A stretch of 64,000 nucleotides of DNA from an uncultured Lachnospiraceae bacterium (GCA_910583835.1 CAJTYM010000004.1:62001-126000), one strand, 5' to 3'. Shown: positions 23,906-34,680, counted from the stretch's first letter. The notes: generated by a model from the sequence alone, not told the origin. Numbers and translations are program-made.

Positions 23906-26770
23906 TTATAAATCCTCCTTTTCTATTTGCTCTATCAATTCCCGCAGCAGCTGTTCTGCCGCGTCATCTTCATATAACCTGAGCTGTTCTTTGATTTCAG
24001 TCAGTTTCAATCTCGTGCCTTCATGCAGACGGTACTGCAGGATGTCTTCCAATTTGCCGGCGCACTGCTTTGACCGGAAATTCTCCAGGCTGCCCAGCGC
24101 TTCCTTGATTCCTTGCAGCAGCTGGACCTTTTCTATCTCCTCCCCATCTTCCTTCGTTCCCGCTTTCCTGCTCTTTTCCAGGTATTCCCCGATATATCTT
24201 ATCTGTTCCTCATACTCTGCAAGAAGCTGCCCTGCATGGCTGTCCACAAAGGTCTCATCACCTCTGCCCACGGCGCTTTCCTGCTCCCTGGCCATCCCAG
24301 AAAGCTTCATGGCTCCCACATTGGCAGACGCGCTCTTTAGCGCATGTACCTCGATGCCATATGTCTTATAATCGCGCTTCTCTAACAGGTCACGTAAGAG
24401 CGCCAGTTTGCGTTTCCCATCCAGGCAATAGAGGTCGAGAAGTTCCTGATAATCTTTCACGCTGCCAGAGTAAGTTCCTGCCAGTTCATCCGTGTCAATC
24501 CCCTCAATGGAGATATCCTTGAACTCCGTCTGCCTGCCAGCATTTGCTGCTTCATCCTCAAACCATGATTCGCTTGGCGTTCTCCTGTCCGCAGGAATCC
24601 AGCGCTGCAGCACTTCATGCAGCGCCTTTCTGTCCAGCGGCTTGGTGATAAAATCCTGAAACCCATTGTTTAAAAAAGCCTCCCTGACGCCTCCCATGGC
24701 ATTGGCAGTCAAGGCAATGATTGGGGGCAGGCTGCCGTTCTCACCGCACTCGCTGCGGATTATCTGCACGGTCTCTATGCCGTCCATCTTGGGCATCATA
24801 TGGTCCATAAAGATAAGATCATAACGTTTTTCCCTGACAAGCGCTATTGCCGCCATGCCGCTGTCTGCTTCATCAATTTCCATGCCATAGGACTGCAGGA
24901 ATGTCCTTACTACCTTTCTGTTTATCAGATTATCGTCCGTCACGAGCACCTTACAATCTCTGGCAATAAACGGTTCTAACCGCTCCTCTGTTTTGACGTC
25001 CTCCTCGGGAATCTCCGAGAGAGGCCGTTCATCCATAATTTTCTGTGGGATTTTCACGGTAAAAACTGTGCCCTCACCATATACGCTCTCCACTTCAATC
25101 GTGCCCTGCATGAGGTCCACCAGACGTTTGGTGATGGAGAGCCCAAGCCCCGTCCCCTCCACGCTGCGGTTCCTCATGGAATCCACCTGCCTGAAATTCT
25201 CAAATATCGCCGCAAGATCCTGCTCGCGGATACCGCAGCCCGTATCTTCTATGCGAAAAGACAGGCATTCCACGCCCTCCTCCCGCCGCCCGCCTGCAAC
25301 AGAAATCTTCACATACCCTTCTTTCGTGAATTTCAAGGCATTATTTAAAATATTAATCAATATCTGTTTTATCCTGCCCTCATCGCCCAGATACCGGCAT
25401 GGTATCGACATGTCGAATTCGCTCAGCAGCCTGAGCCCATGCTGTGAAGCCACGATATCCATCATATTCAGCACCTCATTGACAAGCGTCTTTACATGAT
25501 ATTGGGATGGCAGCAGTTCCATCTTGCCGGATTCCACTTTTGACAAGTCAAGAATATCATTGATGAGCGCCAGCAGATTCCGTGAAGACGACTTGATATC
25601 ACAGGCATATTCATAGACCTTCCGCCCTCTGCTCTCCTCCATGATGATATCGCTGAATCCGACAATCGCGTTCATCGGCGTGCGAATCTCATGGGACATA
25701 TTGGCAAGAAAAGCGCTCTTGGCAATATTTGCCTGCTCCGCCTGTTCACGCACACGTTTAATCTCTTCTATATAATTCCTGGTCTCCGTCACATCCAAAA
25801 GCAGGACGACATAGCCTCTGTTTCTGCCAAACCTGTCCGGTATCTGCTCCACGCGTCCCTGGTAAAAGGAATCGTGCAGGGAAAATTCCTCCTTCACCTC
25901 TTCCCCCAGCATATCCGGCGGAAATCCCTCCAGTTCTTCCACGTATTTCCCTATCACGCGTCCGTTCAGCTCGGGAAAAATACTGGCAGCAGCAGGATTA
26001 TAGCTGACAATCCTCTTTTGTTCATCGAGCGCAATCACGCCATCGCTCATGCTGTTAAGCAGAATGCCTGCAGCCAGCCCGCTGAAATCATAGACCTTCC
26101 TGCTCCAGATGAGGATTACCACCACCGACAGGATAATTCCCAGCGTAAACGGCGTGGGGTCGTAGATGTAGGTCAGCTTCATGGCATAAGAAATCAATGA
26201 AACTACCGGAAAAGAAGAAAGCGCCAGAATCAGCCCATACTTGCGCTCCGCAGCATACTGCGGATACTTTATGCAGGCGCGGATAAGCGCATAAATGGAC
26301 AGGGCATACGGCAGTCCCATGCCACACAACATGAAAACCCAGTACCCCGGCCCATACTCCAAGCTCAGATAACCATGGCCGCTTCCGTCCGTCAGCCATC
26401 TTATCTTCCGGTAATAAAATGTATGTATGTCACAGGTAGACACAAGAACCAAAATAACTACGTCAATCAGTTTTAATAGGTTTAATATTCTGACCGGCGT
26501 TTTCTTATAGCAATAACCGAACATAAAATAACAATAAAAGATGGGGACCGCCAGGGAACCCATATACTGCACCTTGACAGATACAATGGCAGCTTCCATC
26601 CCGGATGCTGTCAGTTCTAACAGATATCCCGCATTCTGTATCAGCGAGCCCATCAAAAAATATTGCATCAGCTTCTGCCCGCTTGAGCCGTCCCCCTTGT
26701 ACAAAAGCGCTAGGGCAAACACAATGATGCAGATTGCAAATATTCCCATCCCTAAAAACACGGTACTCAT
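23906..26770 (-). CDS. Hybrid sensor histidine kinase (7TM-PAS-HisKA-HATPase-REC-Hpt)
   Basis: A 954-residue membrane kinase. Residues 1-225 have about seven membrane segments like the N-terminal 7TM domain of histidine kinases. A PAS domain (about 235-330) and a coiled linker precede HisKA with phospho-His360 (SHEIRTPMNAIVGFSD), the HATPase (NILNNALKFTKEG; EDTGCGIR; GTGLGLSITKRL), a receiver with Asp656 (FMDHMMPKMDG) and an Hpt domain with His809 (VHALKSASANVG). The last 90 residues are helical and charged. All phosphorelay residues are present. It is coupled to the repeat-tailed response regulator 3 bp downstream, suggesting a His360-Asp656-His809-Asp54 relay. Confidence 0.95.
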   Translation of the reverse strand: MSTVFLGMGIFAICIIVFALALLYKGDGSSGQKLMQYFLMGSLIQNAGYLLELTASGMEAAIVSVKVQYMGSLAVPIFYCYFMFGYCYKKTPVRILNLLKLIDVVILVLVSTCDIHTFYYRKIRWLTDGSGHGYLSLEYGPGYWVFMLCGMGLPYALSIYALIRACIKYPQYAAERKYGLILALSSFPVVSLISYAMKLTYIYDPTPFTLGIILSVVVILIWSRKVYDFSGLAAGILLNSMSDGVIALDEQKRIVSYNPAAASIFPELNGRVIGKYVEELEGFPPDMLGEEVKEEFSLHDSFYQGRVEQIPDRFGRNRGYVVLLLDVTETRNYIEEIKRVREQAEQANIAKSAFLANMSHEIRTPMNAIVGFSDIIMEESRGRKVYEYACDIKSSSRNLLALINDILDLSKVESGKMELLPSQYHVKTLVNEVLNMMDIVASQHGLRLLSEFDMSIPCRYLGDEGRIKQILINILNNALKFTKEGYVKISVAGGRREEGVECLSFRIEDTGCGIREQDLAAIFENFRQVDSMRNRSVEGTGLGLSITKRLVDLMQGTIEVESVYGEGTVFTVKIPQKIMDERPLSEIPEEDVKTEERLEPFIARDCKVLVTDDNLINRKVVRTFLQSYGMEIDEADSGMAAIALVREKRYDLIFMDHMMPKMDGIETVQIIRSECGENGSLPPIIALTANAMGGVREAFLNNGFQDFITKPLDRKALHEVLQRWIPADRRTPSESWFEDEAANAGRQTEFKDISIEGIDTDELAGTYSGSVKDYQELLDLYCLDGKRKLALLRDLLEKRDYKTYGIEVHALKSASANVGAMKLSGMAREQESAVGRGDETFVDSHAGQLLAEYEEQIRYIGEYLEKSRKAGTKEDGEEIEKVQLLQGIKEALGSLENFRSKQCAGKLEDILQYRLHEGTRLKLTEIKEQLRLYEDDAAEQLLRELIEQIEKEDL

Positions 26771-26793
26771 AATCCGACCTCACCCCACAAAAT

Positions 26794-27372
26794 TTACATC
26801 CAATTACTCTCTATCGTCTGAAATACTTTGGCAATAGGAAGCCCCACCACATTATTGTAATCCCCATTGATTTTCTCAACAAACAGCGCCCCTTTTCCCT
26901 GTATGCCGTAAGCGCCGGCTTTATCCATGGGCTCGCCGGTACGGATATAGGCTAAAATCTGCTCCCTGTCCATGGGGTACATGGTCACTTTTGTTTCCTC
27001 ATAGAAGGAACAGCGTTCCGTTTGCCCATTTTGCATCCTGATTATGGTCACCCCGGTATACACGCTGTGCGTATTGCCGCAGAGCAGGGAAAGCATCCGC
27101 TCCGCCTCCGCCTCATCCCTGGGCTTTCCCAAAATCTGCCCCTCATATGCCACCACGGTATCTGCCCCCAGGATAACTGCCTCTTCCCCTTGCAGTTTGC
27201 CTGCCACCTCCGCCGCCTTTTGCGCCGACAGTTCCATAACTGCCTCTTGCGGCTCGCTGCTGGCCATTACCTCTTCCCCCACTGCCGGAATAATCTCAAA
27301 TTCTGCCCCCACCTGTTCTAACAGCTCCCTCCTCCTGGGAGAAGCGGAAGCCAAAACAAACCTCTCTGCCAT
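26794..27372 (-). CDS. maf: Maf-type nucleoside triphosphate pyrophosphatase
   Basis: Maf proteins hydrolyse non-canonical or modified nucleotides and affect septum formation when overproduced. The 192-residue protein has the N-terminal LASASPRRRELLEQVG signature and ILGADTVVAYEGQILGKP, with DKAGAYGIQGKGA towards the C-terminus. Length is normal. It lies between addA and the hybrid kinase on the same strand. Confidence 0.95.
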   Translation of the reverse strand: MAERFVLASASPRRRELLEQVGAEFEIIPAVGEEVMASSEPQEAVMELSAQKAAEVAGKLQGEEAVILGADTVVAYEGQILGKPRDEAEAERMLSLLCGNTHSVYTGVTIIRMQNGQTERCSFYEETKVTMYPMDREQILAYIRTGEPMDKAGAYGIQGKGALFVEKINGDYNNVVGLPIAKVFQTIESNWM

Positions 27373-27427
27373 AACTGCCTCCTGTTAATATCTTCCTTAC
27401 AAAATCGTGCGCATTCCCCTGAAAGGG

Positions 27428-27465
27428 TTATCGTAAGGGACAAATTATTTTGCCGCTTACGATAA
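27428..27465 (-). terminator. Inverted repeat after addA (possible terminator)
   Basis: TTATCGTAAG (27428-27437) and CTTACGATAA (27456-27465) form a 10-bp stem, extended by a partly paired GGCAAAAT/ATTTTGTCC interior. It abuts the addA stop codon. There is no long T tract, so it may be only partly terminating. Confidence 0.45.
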
Positions 27466-30400
27466 TTATACTAAAATTTCTTCGCCCAGGCAAAAGGAAT
27501 ATAATACTTTCTCTTTCACCGCCTTTCCCAGGGCGCGCTCCACCGCCTCCTGGTAAAGTTCCATCTGCGTACGGTAACGCTCCGCCAATTCCTTTCCATT
27601 CCTGACACTGTCCGTCTTATAATCCAGTAGCACGATGCCATCTTCTTCCTCGAAAAACACATCAATGATTCCCTGTATCAAAAGCATCTCCTCACTGTCG
27701 CTCTCCTCCAGGCACTCCCGGGCCGGCTTGCCCATGACAAACGGTTTCTCTTTATACAGTTTTCCCCGGCGCGCCGCCCCCTGCATCCGCCGTCCGAGAG
27801 AAGTCTGCAGGAATTCCTGCAAAGCCGGGACATGCAGCAGACCAAGCATTTCCCCATCCACTTTACCTTGTTCCTCCATCTTGCCCAGCTGTTCCTTTAA
27901 GCTGTCTGCTTCTTTGGTAAAATCATAACATTCCAGCGCCCGATGCATCGCTGTCCCTCGTTTTGCCCCCATATTTTCCTGCGGGGCGCCCTCCATAAAG
28001 GATGGGATATAAGGCTCCCGCTCCTGCTGTTTCGGCTGCCCAATCTGTGCAAGCTGCTCTTCTTTGGCTATCCTGTCCATGGCGCGGTGCTTTAATTCAG
28101 ATACTGACACTTTCGTACGCAGCGTACGCTCTTCCCCATAAGGATAGACATAGCTAAGCCGTTCCTCCACAATTCTGTCCCAGGGCAGATTCGTATTCTG
28201 AACCCTTGTCAGCAAATCTATCCTGGTCAGTTCCTCTTCCACCATATGTGTTTCTTCTTCTGCCGCAAGCTCCTCCTGCTCCAAAAGCACAACCGGATAT
28301 TTCCCCGGATAGGCTGCCAATGCCTGTAACAGAAATTGCAGGAATGTATGGGTGTTCAGCCGCCGGAGAAAAGACAGAAATCCCTGACCATTCTCCAGCG
28401 CAGCCTCAGGCTCCATACAGACAGCGCCCGATAGCCGCTGCACCGCGATTCCCAATTCACTTAACTTTTCCTCTGCCTTTCGCAAGGTCCCGGTGAGAAT
28501 CAGCTTCTCTTTCGCACGCGTCAGCGCTACATAGAGGACACGCAGTTCCTCCCCGATATTTTCCAGCGTAACCTTCCTTGCCAATAGCTGCCTGGTAAAT
28601 CCCGGCGATTTGAGCCTTCGCTTTAAATCTACCACATCCATGCCGATACCCAGACCAGGATGGAGCACCACCTGTTCGCGTATATCCTGGCTGTTAAACT
28701 TTTTCCCCAGGCCCGACACAAACACAATCGGGAATTCCAGCCCTTTGCTCTTATGGATGCTCATAATCCGCACCACATCCTCGGCTTCATCCCCATCTGC
28801 CAAGGGGAAATCCACTTCATATTTCTGAAGCTGTTCCATATACCGTATAAAATGGAACAGCCCGCGGTAGCTGGTATTCTCATAGGCAATCGCCTTCTCC
28901 ACCAACATTTCCAGGTTCGCTTTCCTGACCTCTCCCCCGGGCAGCGCATAGACATAAGCCTGATAGCCGGTCTCCTCCAAAATCTCATACAGGAGCTGAT
29001 GGATGGGCGTATAACAGACTTTTTTCCTGTATTTCTGCAGCAATTGCAGGAAACGCTGTATCTTCCCTGCCGTCTCTGCATTTCCTTCCTGCGGCTTATA
29101 CTGAAGCGCTGCCTGATAAAATTCTTCCCCGGGATGCTGCACCCGCAGCATCGCCAGCTCCTCCCCGGTCAGCCCGACAATGGGCGAGGAAAGCACCGCT
29201 GCCATGGGAATGTCCTGCCTGGGGTTATCCAGGAGTTTCAGTAAGTTGAGGGCAGTCTGCACTTCCAGGGCAGAAAAATATCCCGTTCCTGAGGTGGCGC
29301 GCACTGGGATTCCCATCTCACCCAACACTTTGACAAAAGTGTCCGCCCACTCGCCCAGGGAACGCAGCAGGATTACCATATCGCCGTAACGCACCGGGCG
29401 AAGGCCTTCCCCACCCTCCTGTGCAGAATCTTCATCTTTTACAAGCTGCCCTTTCATCATCCTGCGGATTTCCGTGCCTACCGCCCGCGCTTCCAGCTCC
29501 GGCGTTTTCAGCTCCGGCAGCTTTCCCGCCGGCTCCTTTGCCTGCAGGTTTTCTGCACTTTTGCCAGCCTCCTGCGGCTGGATGACCAGCAGCCTGGTGT
29601 CAAACATTCCCGGTTTGCCCTCCGGGAAGGAAGCGCCCGCATACAACGCTGCCTGGTCATCATAAGTAATATTGCCAATATCATGGTTCATAATCTTGCG
29701 GAAAATGTCATTCACCGTCTCTAAGACCTGCGGGCGGCTGCGGAAATTCTTATGCAGGTCCACGCGCTGGTTCTCACTCTCCCCGGATGTGTAGGCCTCG
29801 TATTTCTCCATAAAGAGTTCCGGGCGCGCCATGCGGAAACGATAGATGCTCTGTTTGACGTCCCCCACCATGAAAATATTATGGCCGCCCTCCGCCTCTG
29901 CGGAAACTGCGCGCAGAATCGCTTCCTGCACATGATTGGAATCCTGATACTCGTCAATCATGATTTCCTCGTAGTTTTTGCGCAGTTCCTCCGCCGTGCG
30001 GCTGGGCGCATGCGTATGCTCATCCACGAGGATTTTGAGGGCAAAATGCTCCTGGTCGTTGAAATCAAGGATATTTTTCTCACGTTTTTTTTCTGCAAAC
30101 GCCTGGATAAAGGCAAGCGTCACTTCTATGAGCATATCTGCCGATGCACGGCTTTTCTTGATATCCTCCACTACCTTATGCGGACTCTGGAAGAAAAACT
30201 GCGCCTTTATCTTCTTGACAGAATCCTTCACCTCATCCCGCATTTTCATAACCTGTTCTTTCTTCCTCATATCGCCCGCAAATTTGCGCAGCGCGGGCAG
30301 ACGCCCAAAAGAAATGCCCTGGATATATTGATAATACTCCTGATAAGTATGGCAGTCCGTTATCCCTTCGAGCATCTCGGTCTCCTGCTGCAGCAAAGCT

Positions 30401-31143
30401 TCATACTTCTGCGGCCCATCCTCCATAAGCGCAAGATTCCTGCACTGCCTCAGCTGCTGCGCCCACTGCCCACTAAGATTTGCCAGGTAATCCAGCAGTT
30501 CCGCGGTCATGTCAAGCGCTTCAAATTCCTCCATATTCTCCACATGGAAAGGCTTCCTGCAGCCCTCAAGCCATTCCTCTACCCATGGGTAACTCATGGA
30601 AAAGGAAAAGAGTTTCAAGATTGTTTCTTTCAGCAGCCTGTCGGTCTTGCCGGTATCGATTGTCTCAGAAAGCGTAAGAAATTCCGATTTCCCTTCCGCA
30701 TAATAACGTTCCAGGACATTATCCAAGACATCGCTCTGCAGAAGCTTCAGTTCCCCCTCCTCTGCCACCCGGAAATCCGGCTCCATCTCAATGCGGTGGA
30801 AATAATTGCGGATAACATACAGGCAGAAGCTGTGAATTGTGGTAATCTGCGCATTATGTAACAATGTCTGCTGCCGCTGCAGATGCACATTATCCGGCTG
30901 CGTCTCCAATGCGCTTGCCAGCGCCAGCCCAATGCGTTCGCGCATCTCTGCTGCCGCCGCATTGGTAAAAGTCACAATCAAAAGCCTGTCGATATCCACC
31001 GGATGGCTTTCATCGGTTATCTTGCGGATAATACGCTCCACCAAAACGGCAGTCTTGCCACTTCCTGCCGCCGCAGAAACCAGCAGATTCCTGCCCCTAA
31101 GCTCAATTACTTCGCGCTGCTCTTTCGTCCAATTCCTCTCCAT
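27466..31143 (-). CDS. addA: ATP-dependent helicase/nuclease subunit A
   Basis: AddA is the UvrD-like helicase and nuclease subunit of AddAB, which processes DNA double-strand ends for recombination (the Firmicute counterpart of RecBCD). The 1225-residue protein starts with the Q motif WTKEQREVIELRGRNLL and Walker A SAAAGSGKTAVL, has the DE box MIDEYQDSNH and the later helicase motif SIHKSKGLEFPIV, and ends with a RecB-type nuclease (RGTAMHRALE; VLLDYKTDSV). Length is normal. It follows addB by 65 bp in the same direction. Confidence 0.97.
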   Translation of the reverse strand: MERNWTKEQREVIELRGRNLLVSAAAGSGKTAVLVERIIRKITDESHPVDIDRLLIVTFTNAAAAEMRERIGLALASALETQPDNVHLQRQQTLLHNAQITTIHSFCLYVIRNYFHRIEMEPDFRVAEEGELKLLQSDVLDNVLERYYAEGKSEFLTLSETIDTGKTDRLLKETILKLFSFSMSYPWVEEWLEGCRKPFHVENMEEFEALDMTAELLDYLANLSGQWAQQLRQCRNLALMEDGPQKYEALLQQETEMLEGITDCHTYQEYYQYIQGISFGRLPALRKFAGDMRKKEQVMKMRDEVKDSVKKIKAQFFFQSPHKVVEDIKKSRASADMLIEVTLAFIQAFAEKKREKNILDFNDQEHFALKILVDEHTHAPSRTAEELRKNYEEIMIDEYQDSNHVQEAILRAVSAEAEGGHNIFMVGDVKQSIYRFRMARPELFMEKYEAYTSGESENQRVDLHKNFRSRPQVLETVNDIFRKIMNHDIGNITYDDQAALYAGASFPEGKPGMFDTRLLVIQPQEAGKSAENLQAKEPAGKLPELKTPELEARAVGTEIRRMMKGQLVKDEDSAQEGGEGLRPVRYGDMVILLRSLGEWADTFVKVLGEMGIPVRATSGTGYFSALEVQTALNLLKLLDNPRQDIPMAAVLSSPIVGLTGEELAMLRVQHPGEEFYQAALQYKPQEGNAETAGKIQRFLQLLQKYRKKVCYTPIHQLLYEILEETGYQAYVYALPGGEVRKANLEMLVEKAIAYENTSYRGLFHFIRYMEQLQKYEVDFPLADGDEAEDVVRIMSIHKSKGLEFPIVFVSGLGKKFNSQDIREQVVLHPGLGIGMDVVDLKRRLKSPGFTRQLLARKVTLENIGEELRVLYVALTRAKEKLILTGTLRKAEEKLSELGIAVQRLSGAVCMEPEAALENGQGFLSFLRRLNTHTFLQFLLQALAAYPGKYPVVLLEQEELAAEEETHMVEEELTRIDLLTRVQNTNLPWDRIVEERLSYVYPYGEERTLRTKVSVSELKHRAMDRIAKEEQLAQIGQPKQQEREPYIPSFMEGAPQENMGAKRGTAMHRALECYDFTKEADSLKEQLGKMEEQGKVDGEMLGLLHVPALQEFLQTSLGRRMQGAARRGKLYKEKPFVMGKPARECLEESDSEEMLLIQGIIDVFFEEEDGIVLLDYKTDSVRNGKELAERYRTQMELYQEAVERALGKAVKEKVLYSFCLGEEILV

Positions 31144-31208
31144 CTGCTTCTGTCTCCTCTAGTGTGCTGATCTGTTCCGTCTCGTCTGTCTGCAGTTCGC
31201 CTAGCATG

Positions 31209-34200
31209 TTACCTGTCCTGCTCCGTCTCATCTGCCTGCAGTTCATCCAGCATATTACGGAAAATCAGCGCATCGTCCTTAATTTCCTCCAGCTGGCGGT
31301 ATTTCTGTCCGGGAATGCCCTCATCAAAACCGCAGACCCCATGGTAAGGGCAATAATCGCAGCCACTGTCACCGCCCAGACGGTAAGGGTTTGCAGAAAT
31401 CTCCCCGGCAAAAATCTTCCTGCCGATTTGCTGGATTTTATGATTGACATAACGCGACAAAACGGCAAACTCTTCTTGCCCGGCACGCCTGGCTCTGGCG
31501 CTGACGCTCTCGTCCTCCTCCTCGGCGGCAACGCCCTTTAACTTTAATTTCTCTAATATCTCCTCGCGGATTTCCTCATCTGTCTTGCCGGAATCGCCCT
31601 CGATGACCGGGTCGTTCAGATGGTAATAGTACATCCCGCCGGGCACAATCTCCCTGTCAGGATACTTTTTCTTCATAATCTCCATGGCTGAATTCAGATA
31701 CACCACAAGCTGCAGCTGCAGACCGTGATAGAACGACAGCAGCTGGAAATCCTGGCTGCCTGATTTGTAATCTACGACCTTGACATAGACCTTATCTTCT
31801 GTCTTATGCGTGTCAATGCGGTCAATCCTGCCAATTAGCCGCATCTTTTCCTCATCGCTGAGCGTGAAGTTTACTGCCTCAAGATTCTCCACGAAGGAAA
31901 AAGAAATTTCATAGCCCTCCGGGACAAAATGGCTGGTCTGCACCTGCTGCGCAATAGTCTCCACGGTCCGCCGCAAAATCCGCTTCATCCTCTCTACCAG
32001 ATAGGCGGTCCTCGCTTCCTCCAGCAGCATACTGTCAAACCCTGTACCCAGGGCTTCCTCTACCGCCTGCTCTATCAGGCGCTCCTGCACCTCGCTTGGC
32101 ACGTCAAACCAATGGTAGCCTGCCCGCTCCATGGCATGGGAATACCGCTCCAGCACCTCATGGAACATGCTGCCCATATCCACCGGGGCAAATTCCCCCA
32201 GGCTGCGCTCCTTAAGCTTCAGGCCGTACTGCAGGAAATGGCTGCAGGCACAGGCGCTGAACTGCTCTAAGCGGGTAACGCTGTTTTCCAGCACGTTCCC
32301 ATACAGGGCGCGCGTGATTTCTTCGCCCATGTTCCCCTGATGGTAACTGTAAAATGCCGCCTCCAGAAATGGGTATATCTGCTCCCGCCATTCCTCCTGT
32401 CCCAGATACCAGCGGAACAGCCCCAGCCACTCCGGTGAAACCTCTCCTCTTTTGGCCCGCTTCAATCCCTCCACAAAATAGCTCCGGCTGCTCTTCGGCG
32501 TCACAACCTGTTCCAGGCCGCCGCGCTCCGTTACGCGCACCGGCGCGAACTGTGGGAAAATTTTGCGTATGGTCTCCACCAGATAGGATTTACGGCTCTC
32601 CTTGCCATCCTGGTTTACGCGAAACCAGGTAAGGTACAGCCGCTCGGAAGGCTTGGTCAGATTCAGGTACAGGTAAAATTTCTGGATAAAACTCCGCTCG
32701 CGGTCGGTAGGCGCAAGCTCCATCTGATTGGCAGCAAACAGTTCCCGGTCCGCCTGGGAAATGATGCCCCCATGCTCCACTGCCTTGGGAATCAGCCCAT
32801 CATTGACCCCCGCGAAGAACAGCACCTTGATATCCGAAAGGCGGCTTCTCTCTATATCCCCCAGCACCACCCGGTCATAGCCCGGCGGGATGATGCCGAT
32901 TGCCGCCGCTTCCATGCCGGCTTCCAAAATCTCGCGGTATTCACGGACAGGAATGCGCTCCTCCCCCAAGAGTTCCACCATCTTATCGAGCAAATCCATG
33001 ACTACCCGATAAATCTGGGCATATTCCCCGGCGAGGGCAGTCTCACCCTCCTCCTGGAAATAAGCTTCGTACTCCCGCAGCCTGCCTTCTACATCCAGGG
33101 ATTCCATCAGCCCATAGAGCGCCTTTGACACCTCAAGCACCGTTCCCTTGCCTTTAAATACCTCCCGCAAAGGGGCAAACTGCTGCCAAAGCCGTTCCCT
33201 CAGCCCATTGACTGCCTCAAGTTCCTGCTGCTCCTTTATGGGGCCGCGGCGCACCCATTTCTGCTGCCACTTACGAAATCCCCGGATATTCATGGCAAGC
33301 AGATAGTTCTCCAAAAGGTCTGCTTCCTCTGCGGCTATCCCCGAAAGCCCGCTGCGCAGATAGCCGAGCAGCGATTCATAGGAGAAATCCTGCTCCAGCA
33401 CAAGCAAGGACTGCCTGAGGAATTCCGTCATCGGATGAAAGAGGATGTCTTTCCTCGTATCCAAAAACAGCGGGATTTCATAGGTATCAAAAACCTCCCG
33501 CGCATAATTGCCGTACATTTCCACATCCCCGCAGACAATGGCAAAATCTTTGTAGCGGTAGCCGCTGCGCACCAGCTCCCTGATTTCCCTCGCTATGAAA
33601 TCCAGCTCCTGCCTGGGACTTGGCAGCGAATAGAGAAAGATATCCTGCTGCACTCCTGCTTCTTCCTGCTTCGGTTCCTGCGGCAGTTGGCAGGCCTGCG
33701 GCTGCTCCGCTTCCTGCGGCAGTTGGTAGGCCTGCGGGCGCGGGCGGAACAGGTTCTGCTCCAGCCACAGCAGTGACGGCGCGGCAGCAAAGCGGCTCCT
33801 GTCGCCATGCTTCACCCAGATTGGTTCGCTGATTGGCACATGCTTCCTGGCAGCAATCTCCGACAAAGACTGAACCGTCTTCTTGCTCATGTAAAATAAT
33901 TCCTGCACGCCACGGCAGCAGTAAGGGTCCTCCCTGTCATCCAGCGTAACGGTCACCAGGATTTCCCCTGCTATCTCAATCAACGTCTGTAGGAGATGGT
34001 ACTGTATGGGCGTAAAGCCAGTAAACCCATCCAGGACAATGACCGCCTCCTTTAACAGCTCAGACTGGTCCGCCACCTGGGAGAATACTTCCAGCAATTC
34101 TTCCCCTGTGATAAATTTCCCTTGCAGGTAATCGGCAAACCCCTGGTACATCGTCTGGATATCCTGGATTTTATAGCGGAACAAAGGGGGCTGATCCTCC

Positions 34201-34634
34201 TGTGCAATCAATACGTCCAGCTGCCCCGGCGCAATCCGGTACTGTGTCAGTTCCGAGATAATGGACTTCATCTCACTGATATACCCTGCCTTTTTCATGC
34301 TGGCTTTCATGACCATGAATTTGTCCTGCTGCTCCTCTGCCACACGGCGCAACACCAGGTTTTTGCCGGTCTCCTCCAAGATATTCAGATTGCCCATGCC
34401 CAATTCATCAAAAATCCGGTAGGCAAGGCGGTTGAAACTCACCACATCTACATTCATGATGCAGTGATGTTCCTGCCTTGAGACCAGTTCCCGCTGGGTC
34501 TGCATGGTAAACTGCTCCGGTACCAGCACAAAAAAAGTGCGCTCCGGTTCTTTTTGTGACTGCCGCAAAATCTTCTTGTACACATAATCGGATTTGCCGC
34601 TTCCCGAACTGCCGAAAACTAACTGTAATGACAT
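31209..34634 (-). CDS. addB: ATP-dependent helicase/deoxyribonuclease subunit B
   Basis: The 1141-residue partner of AddA. It has an N-terminal Walker A (FGSSGSGKSDYVYKK), a degenerate helicase core, and a C-terminal nuclease domain (VVDYKSGSQDF) closed by the iron-sulfur cluster cysteines (CDYCPYHGVC, plus an upstream Cys in ACACSHFLQYG). These are the four-cysteine arrangement of AddB. In a central stretch near 300-320 a short QLPQE/AYQLPQEAEQPQA sequence is locally duplicated. It starts 46 bp after the small unknown gene ends, with a hairpin between them. Confidence 0.97.
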   Translation of the reverse strand: MSLQLVFGSSGSGKSDYVYKKILRQSQKEPERTFFVLVPEQFTMQTQRELVSRQEHHCIMNVDVVSFNRLAYRIFDELGMGNLNILEETGKNLVLRRVAEEQQDKFMVMKASMKKAGYISEMKSIISELTQYRIAPGQLDVLIAQEDQPPLFRYKIQDIQTMYQGFADYLQGKFITGEELLEVFSQVADQSELLKEAVIVLDGFTGFTPIQYHLLQTLIEIAGEILVTVTLDDREDPYCCRGVQELFYMSKKTVQSLSEIAARKHVPISEPIWVKHGDRSRFAAAPSLLWLEQNLFRPRPQAYQLPQEAEQPQACQLPQEPKQEEAGVQQDIFLYSLPSPRQELDFIAREIRELVRSGYRYKDFAIVCGDVEMYGNYAREVFDTYEIPLFLDTRKDILFHPMTEFLRQSLLVLEQDFSYESLLGYLRSGLSGIAAEEADLLENYLLAMNIRGFRKWQQKWVRRGPIKEQQELEAVNGLRERLWQQFAPLREVFKGKGTVLEVSKALYGLMESLDVEGRLREYEAYFQEEGETALAGEYAQIYRVVMDLLDKMVELLGEERIPVREYREILEAGMEAAAIGIIPPGYDRVVLGDIERSRLSDIKVLFFAGVNDGLIPKAVEHGGIISQADRELFAANQMELAPTDRERSFIQKFYLYLNLTKPSERLYLTWFRVNQDGKESRKSYLVETIRKIFPQFAPVRVTERGGLEQVVTPKSSRSYFVEGLKRAKRGEVSPEWLGLFRWYLGQEEWREQIYPFLEAAFYSYHQGNMGEEITRALYGNVLENSVTRLEQFSACACSHFLQYGLKLKERSLGEFAPVDMGSMFHEVLERYSHAMERAGYHWFDVPSEVQERLIEQAVEEALGTGFDSMLLEEARTAYLVERMKRILRRTVETIAQQVQTSHFVPEGYEISFSFVENLEAVNFTLSDEEKMRLIGRIDRIDTHKTEDKVYVKVVDYKSGSQDFQLLSFYHGLQLQLVVYLNSAMEIMKKKYPDREIVPGGMYYYHLNDPVIEGDSGKTDEEIREEILEKLKLKGVAAEEEDESVSARARRAGQEEFAVLSRYVNHKIQQIGRKIFAGEISANPYRLGGDSGCDYCPYHGVCGFDEGIPGQKYRQLEEIKDDALIFRNMLDELQADETEQDR

Positions 34635-34652
34635 AATCTGCTCCTATAACAA

Positions 34653-34673
34653 GGGGCTGCCCAAGGCAGCCCC
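34653..34673 (-). terminator. GC-rich hairpin between a small unknown gene and addB
   Basis: GGGGCTGCC (34653-34661) and GGCAGCCCC (34665-34673) form a perfect 9-bp stem with a 3-nt loop. On the minus strand it is followed by TTGTTAT, a weak T tract. Confidence 0.65.
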
Positions 34674-34680
34674 ATTCACA

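Noticed and set aside
23240..26770. Hybrid kinase and response regulator as a chemotaxis CheA/CheY pair
   Set aside because: The kinase has 7TM, PAS, HisKA, REC and Hpt domains but no CheW-like domain; the regulator has a long tail unlike CheY.
29752..30861. 369-codon open frame antisense to addA
   Set aside because: Complete overlap with well-conserved AddA helicase sequence and no ribosome site or domain.
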